Assembly: GCA_050084515.1 (NCBI GenBank)
Contig: CM114275.1
Span: 18,414,001-18,478,000 of the forward strand
Origin: Blasia pusilla
Lineage: Eukaryota; Marchantiophyta; Marchantiopsida; Blasiales
Direction: 5' to 3'
DNA: 64,000 nucleotides
Part shown: positions 36,655-47,269 of the stretch, in pieces
Numbering within the stretch: the stretch's first letter is position 1
Layout: every line of letters begins with the position of its first letter
Notes under the pieces: generated by a model
What the model was told of the DNA's origin: nothing
Database searches by the model: none
Seen by the model: only the letters and a program-made list of their open reading frames with translations
Made by a program: the position numbers and the translations under genes

Positions 36655-37633
36655 TGTTGCGACCCTTAGCGGAACATCGGAACATTAGCGGGCTCACGCT
36701 AAGATGGTTTGGAGTGGTCTCGAACGAGAGACAAGAGACGGGACGCAAGCAAGGCTTCGCGTTTTAGATGTTATGGTCGCGACTGAGAAACTTGGACCAA
36801 ACGCAAAACAAGACTTCAAAGGAGTTGACTCTAGGAAGTGGGTTGCCAAAGGAAGAATCCGGATTTGGAACGCCACTAGCGTTTGAGAGTTTCTGACTGT
36901 ATTTATGGCCATAAATTTTAGCGCCAAGATGCATTTGGATCGAACAAGGGTGCGTTGGAAGACTTATGGAAAGACGGCTCAAACGCACTAAAGATCTTTG
37001 CAAACGCATAAGCAGAGGCTGAGAAACAACCCATAAACGACTATAAGTAGAGTCGGGTTGAGGGCCACAACGAAGGGTCCGACCCTCCTTTTCCAAAGGG
37101 GAGGGGGGTTATTGGAGAACCCCAGAAGTACTAGTAAGGGGGAAGGTCTCCGAGAGTGCTTGGAACTCGAATCCCACTTTGGGCGCCACAGGGCGGCTCA
37201 AGGGCATGGAATGGATCGAGAGTTTGGGGTTGGGTTGGAAAACCTGAACCAAGTCTATGGAGGCGAATTTAGACATCCCTCTTGGATTTCACCCCGCAAC
37301 TCAATTACTTGGGTGTCGGTTTGGAACTCACACGAGGTCCGTTGAACAGTTGGGATTGCTAGGCGCGCAAGTGCCTTTTTAGGTTCCTGGACTAATCAGG
37401 AAGTCTATTCCAAGTCTTGAAGGACTTGCCATGTTTTGGAAACTAGGAAGTAAGGAAGGTTGAGCTTGATGAGACGCTGAGTTGAGAAATCCGTGGGTTG
37501 GAACGTTGGTTGGCCCAGACGCGACTAACGAGAGTGCCTGTTTGGGTGGAGATCGGCGATGAGATTGTGTCCTATTGAACGTACGCTTCCGCAACAATAA
37601 AGATTGACGTTCAAGGAGAGTAGGGGCGAGACA
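36655..37633 (+). repeat. 3' LTR of the chromovirus
   Basis: It starts TGTTGCGACC and ends GCGAGACA, with a TATA-like CTATAAG at 37041. Pairwise match to the 5' LTR is high over most of the length, with some indels near the 3' end. Confidence 0.9.
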
Positions 37634-38979
37634 AACGCCCAACTCCCCAAAAAATCTTTTGGAGCAAATGCAACTATGGAGGAAAACCCCACTCCTTCAA
37701 AAGAAATAGGCAAGATAGCTTGTTATGAAACCAAGACACCATCCTCTCCTTCAAATGTATTCGGGCCAAGAAAATGACGAAAAGTTTCCAAGATAGAAGT
37801 GTCAAGAGAGGCCAACTAATGTAAGAACCTTGAAGTGGGAGGAAAAGTGCAAAGAAGGTAGGAAGAACATCGTCGAAAACATTGGGAGAGAATCCCATAA
37901 GCCACTTGGGGATCCCCTAGACGAGGTAACAAATGAAGCCATTCCATGTCTTTTAAAAGGGCCTCATCCAAAAACTTTGAGACCGAGTCGATAAAGCCAA
38001 TTGGGACTCCAAGGACCCTAACCCCTTCAATGTAGATAGGAAAATCAAAAGTAGTCGGGGTGAATGTTGAGGGAAGGCATGAAGGAGACGATATTCGACA
38101 TTTACTTGGTTGGACTTTAAGGTTTAAGCAAGAGAGTTGCTCCACAAAATGGGTATAAGTAGGAACCACTTCAGAAGGAGGACCTATAATGTGAGTATTA
38201 TCAGCAATAGAAGGGAAAAGACAAGACGTAAATGCTTACCCTGATGCTCAAAGGGCACAAAATGGGTAATGGCAAAGAGTGGGCCGTCCATGGGATTACC
38301 TTGACGCGTGCCACAAGCCGATTAGAGAATATTACATTCCGCAAAAGTAGGATGATGAGAATAGATAATGGACGTATCATAGGCATAGATGGAGCGAACA
38401 AATGGAATGAGACTCACAAGTTGTGCTCGTCCACAATGTAACTCCTCAAATATGGTCGCATAAGAAACTGAATTGAATACGTTAGCCACATCAAATTTAA
38501 TTGCTATCTACTATGGATGAATATTAAGAGTGGAGCGAATCCCTTGCACCACAACCTCACAACCACAAAGAGTTGCCACTCCAAATTGATGAGGAAATAA
38601 GTGGGTACTAAAGTGAGGACAAAATTGCAAGCACAGGGATCAACTAACCAAGCGGTATAAAACCTCTCCAACAGCCAAAGGGCGGACACCTAAAGGAGGC
38701 TTATCCATAGCCAACAAGCGACAAGCCCTTAAGAGCCGAGATAGAGAATGGGAGTCGACCTCCCGCAATATGTGCACACAAAGCCACTTGCTGAATTTAC
38801 TGGGATAAAGCAAGCGCGGAGATGCTCAAAAACCATCCGTGATAGCTCGCTTGTTGATAAGCGAGGAATATGAAGAAAAGCCCTTGTAAAACCTCCAAGT
38901 TAAGATCCATTGTATAGTCTTCCACAAAAGGTGGTGCATTACCACTTGAAGGAGGGTGAAGAGCTTCTAAATTACTCAT
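37634..38979 (-). pseudogene. Reverse transcriptase half of the LINE interrupted by the chromovirus
   Basis: From 38979 the minus strand reads a LEALHPPSSG start, then LLAMDKPPLGVRPLAVGEVL, KFDVANVFNSVS, the active-site region ADNTHIIGPPSEV (about 38205-38170, where ADD is expected), LNLKVQPSKC, RVLGVPIG and LPRLGDPQVAYGILS. These are RT blocks of a LINE. Frames change several times. The coding sequence continues across the inserted chromovirus to 28973. Confidence 0.75.
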
Positions 38980-41725
38980 GAGGAATGGTTTAATTTTTAT
39001 GAATAGAGGAGAAGAGCGAAGAAAATAAAGTTGATTAAAAATATAAAAAATTAAATTAAATTAAATGAAAATAAAAATGTATTTTTCAACAGAAGAATAG
39101 AAGGTGAGATAGTTTCCTTTTTTCCAAATAAAAAGAAATAAAATCAAATAAACGAAAGGAAAACAAGAAAAAGATCCTTGAATCACTTCCTTTTAAAAAA
39201 TTAAAATTTAACTTAGAAAACCTTACTTAAAGTGGATGAAGTTAATTTTTTATTATCTATACTATTATTGAAACATGGGGATGTTACTAAATGCACAAAA
39301 AGAGCTATTAAAAGTGAAGCTATAAGAAGTGAAGATAAATAAAAAAAACTGTATGATCTTACCTTATGGACCCCCATGTCATTATTTTCCTTTTGCTATC
39401 GAATCTAAAGTGAGAATAGTCCGTGCTATGTTTCCATTGATGGGTGAAAAGGGTTGTACAAGTGTTGGTGTGGTATTGGTTATTTTCCCCTTAGTGACAT
39501 GTGTCATTGTGAAAGGGCAGACGCTATTGTATCCAAAAAAATGTGTGACAATTATTTTGTTACTTTTGCATAAGTCAGGAGCATGCTATAGTTTTCCCAG
39601 CCATGCAAAGTTGGAGACAAGGGAGTCAAAATTGTGGGAGGAGGGAAAGTTTGACCCTCACCACAAGGAAAGTTGGAGTTTTGCAGATGTAAATTTTGTC
39701 ATTCCACTACAATCTTTTATACCCGCTCGATGGAGGAAGTTGAGGCTTGCTTGCTCTCTTGGCATTCGATCGAACGATCTTGTTGAACTGTAGTAACAAA
39801 CATGACAAACAACTTATATTCTCTATGTTCTTGAGGTCTTGTGTTATAGATTTTGTTTATGGTCCAACTCAAATCTCTTCCGCGTGGCGATGCAAACTTG
39901 CTTGTTGCTTCTTCTCAACTCTGTCCCTTACTCTCTGCGTCGATTGACGACGAATGGTTGAGGAGTGAGTGCGTGGGGTCCCATCGCCTTCAGTCCTCAC
40001 AGATCTTAGAGTCGTCACCCTCAACCACCTCGCGATCCTGAGAGACGCATGTTTGTGGCAATCAACGTGTAAATAGTCTATTTTACACTACTTCAATCGC
40101 CTAACTCAAAATTTTGTGAACTGCATCCGGATTTTTGCAATGCTCAACGAATATTGTAGACGGAGAGGTAAAAAGAAGGTGAGGAGATAAGAGACACTGA
40201 TGTGTATTAGATTTCATATGGCCTACTCGAACCACTTCTACAGCCCCAATTAGAACCATTAGATTGTTGTTTGCCGTCATAGACTCAAGCTACTTTTGCT
40301 CAACTCTCTCTCTTACTCTCAACGTGGAGCAACGACGAGTGATTGAGGAGTAAGTTTAGACCTTCAATTATTATTTTTTTCATCTTAATTTTTTTTCTTA
40401 CTCTCGAGTAACTTTCCCAAGTCTCCCGCATATTCATTACTTTTTATCCCAAAAATAATTTTCCATTTGAATTAGTTTCCCACTCTCGTATCCCCCACCT
40501 TTTTCTTGCCTTTCAAAGTAAATAATTCTGAAATAAGAATTCTCAATCCACAAAGGTGGCGAGGCAATTGGAGTAGGACCTCTCTTCCCACCTAATCAAC
40601 TATTTGCTTAGGGAGCTTTGCCTATCTCTAGTGGTTCCAACGTCCAAAAAGTTACACATTACTAGTATCCTTGCTACCTCCAACCACACTACCAAAAGAC
40701 GGAATGAAGACTCAATTCAAGATTCAATGTGTAAGGCCTATTGTCATATAGGAGAAACTCACTCATAGTCACTCGCATATCTCGAAATACGGAAAGGAAG
40801 TAAATCAAATCCACGATTCATTTATGATTGAATGGACTAGGAGACTTATTGATTCAAAGAACTCTACTAGTTTATTTTCGATTGAAGTAGTAGACTTAAA
40901 ACACCCATTGATTGAAAGAATTCCTCCCATGACCTAAAACTGCATGCATGACCTAAAAATGTAAATTTCATTCGCAAAATAGCTAGAGTCCTTCCAGTCC
41001 TCTAACACCACAAAGCCCACATGTACAAATCATTGATAGTGAACTTCAAAACTTTCTTCTTTTAGAAAGCTTTGCCTCTTTAAATAGATGTAAACTTCAA
41101 TTCTATATACTGCCTGAATAATATAGATGGGATGGCTATTTGCTGATTGTTAGTAAAAGCATCCTTCCATATATGATGAATAATATAGAAGGGTTCATTA
41201 TTGTCCATAAAAGCATAGTTGCTGATTGTTAATAAAAGCATCTCTCCAGTAAGGATGAAGTGGAGTCAGTTGATACCCATGGGTCATTTTCAATACCATT
41301 TGTGTGATTCGTACTGATATTCCATCATGCACCAAAGTGTGTATTAGTTTTCTCTGATACCATACATCAAAACGTTTCTTGATGTTTAGTTCTAGTTGAG
41401 CGTCCAACCCCTGTGGGTGCCATGGTCAAGATCCATGAAGTTCTTTCCGTCTTCAGATTCTTCCGTAGCTGTTAGGCCCCACAACCGATACTTTTGAGAC
41501 TTACTAGAGCCTCTCCAAACCAAGCGTCGGCTGAACGAAGATCTGAACCCACAGTACCCGGAAGCAGCAGCTGCAACGATTTGATCCACACGGCGTCAAG
41601 ATCCGACAGGAACTTATCAAGGACTCTTACTTTTCTTTCCCAGAGAAGTCGGAGTCCTGGAGCAATTGGGTACTTCCGAAGCTCTGCTCAGCTTGGCGGT
41701 CCACGATCCAACTCGATCCTGACTT
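38980..41725. other. Spacer with an old internal duplication
   Basis: It is AT-rich to 39330. A plus-strand frame of 154 codons (39329-39793) has no recognisable motif. A ~57-bp segment (39914-39970) recurs in diverged form at 40299-40354. Minus-strand frames 41392-41589 and 41198-41407 probably lie in the 3' flank or UTR of the CblC gene and show no domain. Confidence 0.4.
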
Positions 41726-44700
41726 TCAGAATTTCGTGGCTTTAGTTGGGAGTTTCGGATCACCAAGCTCTGGGACTGCAAGTGCTCTTGAGATGATGTC
41801 CTTGTTGTGGGTGTAGTGGTACTCTATCTGCTCTGGAGAATACCGCATGGGGTGGTTAGGTCGTATTGCATCCCTGACGGCTAGCCATCTCCTCCAGTGA
41901 GCAAGGTCTGCAAACCAAAGAAGCCCTATCAAAGGCATACATTTTAATCTGGCGAATTCAAACTGAAGGTTCTCAGCTCTTCACTCAGGTGTGGCATAAG
42001 GTTTTCGAAGCATACGGGAATAGCCTTGCATCGAATTGCATTGTGGAGCAGTGAAGTCCTCAAAAGATGACGGGAGAGAGAGACAGTACTCTCATTAAGT
42101 AGTGTCTGCCGTAGCCTTGCAAAAGCATAGACGGACGGTGCTTGAGAAGGAGAGAGAGAGATAAGAACCTGGCCGAGAACCACAGCATATTTGCTGTGAC
42201 AGAATGGGTGGCTGAAGCGCTTTGTTCATTGCTTCCTTCACCCGTTCACGCTCTTCTGCGTTCAAGGGATTCTGCAGAGGCTGAAATACGATTGGTACGT
42301 CAGCACAAGACAATCCAGGTCCTTCGTATTTCTTATGGCATGCATGGTAGCATAGATATAGCTCAAATCTATTGCTGCTGCCACTCGTCAGTGAAAGTTA
42401 CTCTACTGCAGAAACATGAGAGCATAGCAGGAAGCTGACTGCCTCGCACAAGCAACGAAAACTAGCACGGAAGGTTGCTTGTCCAATGCAATTTTCAACG
42501 CAGAGACCCACTCAAAACCGCAGGTAAGTAAAAATTCAGCACAATTCAGCAATTTAACAAGTTAGTAACCATCAGCTCAGCTGATGGTGTTATTAACTTG
42601 TTAAATAGCTGGAAGGCACATAGCAATGTTTGCAAAGCCTCCTTGTCACAGCCAATAAGCTCCAGATATCACTAGGGCTGCAAATGAGCAATGACTCCAG
42701 AAATTCGTTAACCAGGGCACCATGCTACTTTGGGCTTTGAATGTAGACTGCTGAACTTGAAGAGAGACTCTGATGACACCAGCTCAACAATGAGGGAGTT
42801 TTTTGTGCAAGGTAAATATAGGTACACTCGAGAATCCCTTCAAGTTTAGGTTTGGCAACTCCACTGCATCGCATCACGGCAGGAACTCTACTCAAAAGTG
42901 GTGTCGTTGATAGCCATCATGAATTAGGATTAACAAATAACCATCTTCTCAGTTGATAAGTTTGACTCTGTAAAAATGGTTGGTCAATCACAATCAAAAG
43001 CGTAGGTCAAGAGATAAGAATGGTCATTTAATTGCTCCAGGTGGTTCTAGAGAAAATCTGTTCATAAGCAGCCACATCAATCCAAACACTGATGTGGGCC
43101 ACAGTACGCACCAGATCTAACATTGCCTAAGCTGTTTGTATGATTTCACCATGTACGGCTGGTTATGGACTGAAACACTAGATTGCAACTGGAAGAACTA
43201 ACTGTGTGCTAGTTACTAGTAACTGAAATAAACATCATATATTGTCATAAGACAACTGACTAATGTAATTCTGATTGGGGAGGTAACATGGATGGCAGGA
43301 CACCCCCTTCTTGTTACTGTTTCTTCCTGAATCACGCATCTGTGAGCTGGGAAAGCAACTAACAAACGTAAGCTGCCTTATCATCAATGACAGGGGCAGA
43401 GTTAAATGAGAGGCAAAAACTTAATCACTCAGCTCAATCCTGGATGAACTGTCCCTCTTGCCCGTCACACTGTTTATGTGATTATCGATTCTATAAAACA
43501 TTGGCTCCTACTAGAAAACTATTAGGGTCCAATATTTACAGGATCCATCTGGTCAGATTCTGTTGGCATAGGACAATTGCCTTACTGGGCCCTAAACTCC
43601 CATGTCCTGATGTTGCACTGACCGTACCTCTCTTGTCTCGATTGTTTCTCCCCAAGAATGTTTTGTGGGTGCCCATAGTCACGCGTACATCATATTTGAA
43701 TAGACAAATAATATGGATTGGTAAGCATGCCCATGCAATCAATAGGTGATTAAAACATAAACCTACCTGTCATTTGGAAAGCTTGGTCCCTTCATATACG
43801 ACACAACCCCCACCGATCTTCCAATTATCACCCAGAAAGTCTTCATAAACTCATTAAGTAGTGTCTGTCATAGCCTTGCGACCATAGACCCCGTGCCCTG
43901 GTTAGACGGTGCTTGAGACTGGGATGGGTGTAGAGAGAGGAAGAAGTGAAGAAGGTATCATATGAGAGGAGGGAGACACTCTCATATGTAGTGTGAGTGC
44001 TGACCAAACAACATGTTTGTGTAGAGCTTCCAAGAGTCAACCAAGAAACTCTTCACCACACCATCTACTTTACCTGATAGGGATCCCCAATAGACATTTC
44101 TTACCAGTGCAGCAGCTTTGGGCAATAAATCAAGGCCACTGAATGTGTTGAACAATTCCGGTGTTATCAGCTTAGCAATATCAGCATAGGCTCTTGCTCT
44201 GAGTGTTGTGAATTTTGTGTAGGAGACCAAGTAATGACTAAAGGTTTCATCCCCATCATCACACAAGGCACAAGAGTTTAGTTGTGTTCCCATCCTGCTT
44301 TTCTTATGGTTCAAGGAGATTGCCCCCTCCTAAACTTGAACTTGAGCCGGGTTCCCAAGCAAGGGGTTCCCCGCAAGTGGTTCTTCAGTTCTGTCTTTTC
44401 GGGATATTCCATCAAGAGAGAGAGGTCAGACATTTTCATGGCTTCCTCTGTCCTGTTCTGCTGTAAGCGTTTGCCCACTGCTTTGGTTATGGTATCCACA
44501 AATGCTTTCTCATCTTGCTCCCACAGTTCAGGCCCTGCTGGGAGCTTGGTTGGTTGCACAATGTCTTGAACCTTTTCCATCCAAGATTTGGCCTGCTTTA
44601 TGGGTCATCTTTGGGTCTAACTTTTCCCCATCACCTCTTTAGGATGGCGATGAGAGTACATCGTCTCCGACTGCCTCCGCCATTTCAATAACGGATATGA

Positions 44701-45929
44701 GAGAGAGGGTGAGAGAAACTTACTTCTGGGTGCTCCGCAGGTGGATCTAAGTCGAAAATCACAACTGCACGCAGAGCGAACCAGGGACCATATATTGGAT
44801 GTATGGACAAATGTGCCTCCTCATGCAAATAAGCCAACCCTGTCTATGGACACACGACGAGAGTGGATTAGCATGCAAGATTCACGACTGCCGTGGTGAC
44901 GAGTGTGGGAACATTAGTTCAGCATTTAGGATTCTGAGCTCTTCCGACAGAAGTACAATGGATAATATGGCAACTAAAGGCCTGATGACTCTCAAGTGGT
45001 TGCCACAGAGTGTAATCTAACTCGTAAAACCAGACAATAATTTACCTGCTACACTCGCAAGGCGCTGCATAGCTACCAGCTTTCCAGGACGAGTATCATG
45101 GTCCCAGTACACCACGGCCTTAATCTGCCGCGGACCTTCGTTTCCTGTAAGAGCCGACTTCCGGGACGTATAAGTATCGACTACTTGATACGCACCGAGA
45201 GAAGTCGTGACCGCTTGCCTCACGTAGGCGTTCAAGGGATCCTGCTGATGTAGCAGCTGCAGCACAAACAAGTAACATTCCTCATCTGTATCAAGACTTC
45301 CGCCTGCTGAACAGGCCTGATTTCAAAAGAAGCAAATATCCGCACTATTGTTTTGAATCAATTCTCGCCGATCATAGACCGCCTTCTTTACTCATGTAGC
45401 AACAAGGTCAGAACAGTTTGCCCCACTCTGCCCCAACACAGAGTTGATGATTTGTGCCACAGTGCTCTCGCTCACTGGGTCCCAGAGGCACAACACTCAG
45501 CGAACGCAATCGGAGTCTCGTTGATCACAAACTTCCAATTGGTACAAATGACGAATCTACGCTACTCCTGTGCGTAAAACCCTCATACTTGGTAGGATTC
45601 GTTTCAAAAGGAAATACAGTTCACATTAGCCCGTACACGGCATGGCAGATGTAAACCTCTGTATTGCAGACTAAAACCTTATTGTTTTCCATACATACAG
45701 AAGATTGCGAGTGCAAGGCTGACTTGAAGGGTTCCCAAATCGCTTTCGAGTTTCCAATGAGAATGGCGAGCGGTGCCCGATCACGCCCCAGCCACGGCAG
45801 CTGCAGAGCGGGAGCCACCGCGGCATTGTACCAATCCACTGACAGAGGAGCCAAAACGTCGAGTCCATATCCTCGCAAACCTTGAGTCATCTGTCCTAGC
45901 ACTCGCTGCCATTGCACCTGCCCTGCCAT
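41726..45929 (-). CDS. MMACHC: CblC/MMACHC-type cobalamin processing protein, five exons
   Basis: The animal family member is a cytosolic chaperone that removes the upper ligand of incoming cobalamin using glutathione or reduced flavin. Exons are 45929-45699, 45256-45046, 44839-44724, 42280-42169 and 41907-41726; phases agree at every join and give 283 residues (human 282). Family landmarks in order: SVDWYNAAVAPALQLPW, a QDPLNAYV block, GKLVAMQRLASVAGLAY, SIHPIYGPWFALRAVV, HWRRWLAVRDA and RYSPEQ. The last three hold counterparts of human Arg161, Trp203/Arg206 and Tyr215. Human His122 is Ser here, and the loop before IHP is shorter. Start: Met at 45929 aligns with the human start; an in-frame Met at 45983 is an alternative. 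Exon 4's acceptor could also be 6 bases later, and its donor is the least certain site. Intron 3 is 2.4 kb and holds a LINE tail. Confidence 0.87.
42094..42165. repeat. LINE 3'-tail-like repeat in CblC intron 4
   Basis: CTCATTAAGTAGTGTCTG and CATAGACGGACGGTGCTTGAGA, then a GA tract, match the diverged copy at 43853-43935, which follows the LINE frame at 43982. It ends a few bases inside the exon 4 donor. It may be a short non-autonomous partner sharing the LINE tail. Confidence 0.65.
42548..42610. repeat. Inverted repeat with about 31-bp arms in CblC intron 3
   Basis: AGCAATTTAACAAGTTAGTA-ACCATCAGCT is followed by its near-exact reverse complement with a few mismatches or indels and almost no loop. 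A strong hairpin is expected in the transcript. Confidence 0.85.
43853..44600 (-). pseudogene. C-terminal fragment of a LINE inside CblC intron 3
   Basis: Frame 44580-44311 has TRLKFKFRRGQSP. The next frame, 44314-43982, has a zf-RVT-like knuckle CALCDDGDETFSHYL. The layout (RT thumb tail, then Cys-Cys-His box, then a helical tail) is that of a truncated LINE 3' end. One frameshift lies near 44312. The 43853-43935 sequence recurs at 42094-42165 as a shared tail. A direct CblC coding role was considered and rejected. Confidence 0.6.
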
Positions 45930-45983
45930 CTTCCTCTCCCCTAAAGCTGAACTCTCTTGGTCAGATTTCCGATTATTAAACAC

Positions 45984-47269
45984 CTCCCTACTGAATCAAC
46001 AACTACAAATCTATTCTCCCCTGTTCTGCATGGCCCGCACTCCGTACTCCAAACCCAGGAGTTCTTTCCAAGGAATCCAGGATCCTAACGCCTGGCCCGA
46101 TGGAAGACACCAATGAAGAAGCCCCACAGAACCGCGGAAATTTACAGAATGAGCAGTGGGCGGTCGGAAGTCGTTGTGCTACCATCGGACCAGAACGTAG
46201 TACTATGTGGTAAACCACGCCTGAGCTCGCCAGGCTTCAAGAACGTCTCTGGTCGGCTTTCCCCCTTTAATGGTCTCGGCTGGGCCGCCCGAAGCGGATG
46301 CCACCGAAGGCACTAAGTAACGTGACTCCAATGTCCTGGAAGCGCTCGACGCAAACTGCAGACCGCCTCCTGTGCTTTGTTTCAAGAAAGAGCGGCATCG
46401 CCGGCCACGGAAGCTCGCCTTCCGCACCAACTCAGCGACAGCCAACAAATCAATCCCCTTATCCGCTAAGCTCACTCGTTCTTATGCTAAACACCTGCTA
46501 GCCATGCGACCTGTAACGCCTTCGTTCTGTTTCATGCGCTCCGATCTTCTCCTCCGAAACTATACAACCATCCAACATTCGCTGCAGTGCTGCTTTAGGC
46601 TGCCACGGAGCCAGGTCTAACAGCATCCGACGGTTGTACAGCAATCCCCGGGACAAAATTGGCAGCAAATGTCGTGTTTAACGAGAAATTCCATCAGCAG
46701 ACCGCAGCGCACTTCTTCAAGTGATTTAAGAGAGCAAATTAAGTTCCAGTTTGCCGAATGGTCGCCATGATAATAACATAATACTACTCACCAGACTAAT
46801 GCACACACTTTACGCATGCGCTTCCGACTCACAGAGCGCCATGCGGCTATGGGCAATCCCGGCCCTTAAACGACACACGAACCGCCTCAAACGCGCGAAC
46901 CGAAGACCTCCTTATTTTAGTCCGTCCACGTAGTTGAAAACATCGTCTTCTAGCCGTCTGGGATTTATCCAAAGCAAGCTTATCCGCTCTGGGGTTCCAT
47001 GTCCCACGTGGCCTACAATTCCACCATTCAGTAACTCCCGTCCTTGTCAGAATCTGTGCACTCGGGATTCCGCAAGTTCCAAACGCTTCTCGAGTTCTGT
47101 CTCCCTCTCTCTGTATCTGTCTGTCCGTGTCTCATGGGCTTTTTGGGTCCCTGCGTACGATGATCAGTTCATTCATTCATTTGATATTTTAATCTTAAAG
47201 CTGTGTATGAGTGTGTGATATTTCCCGTGGATGCGTTGAAGGAGAGGGGGTGAGGAGGGTGGTGCAACG
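45984..47269. promoter_or_regulatory. Shared upstream region of the divergent CblC and methyltransferase genes
   Basis: The two start codons face away from each other, about 1.3 kb apart. A C/T-rich tract (about 47091-47140, TCTGTCTCCCTCTCTCTGTA) sits 130 bases before the methyltransferase start and looks like a plant Y-patch or 5' leader. A minus-strand frame at 46475-46203 (90 codons) could be an upstream exon or leader for CblC, but no splice join supports it. Confidence 0.45.

Larger units (their letters stand above)
30396..37633 (+). mobile_element. Ty3/gypsy chromovirus, complete but broken by stops
   Basis: Structure is LTR, primer-binding site TGGTATCAGAGC (31345-31356, matching the 3' end of initiator Met-tRNA), gag, CCHC knuckle, protease, RT, RNase H, integrase, chromodomain, purine tract AAAGAGGGGTGAG (about 36642-36654) and LTR. 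Single-base stops and a few frameshifts disable it. It sits inside the minus-strand LINE. Two tandem 47-bp units lie near 36262-36356, upstream of the 3' LTR. The LTRs differ mostly by transitions, so the insertion is not recent. Confidence 0.95.

Noticed and set aside
43982-44314. Independent host zinc-finger gene
   Set aside because: The Cys-Cys-His box, its position after a charged RT-tail-like region and the repeated tail downstream fit a truncated LINE better.
44311-44580. Possible fourth exon of the CblC gene
   Set aside because: It runs in the right direction, but it continues into a LINE-type zinc box and does not match CblC. Exons at 42280-42169 and 41907-41726 do match and are in phase.
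46203-46475. 90-codon minus-strand frame as an extra N-terminal exon of CblC
   Set aside because: No good donor-acceptor pair links it to 45929, and the exon 1 start already aligns with the animal protein start.
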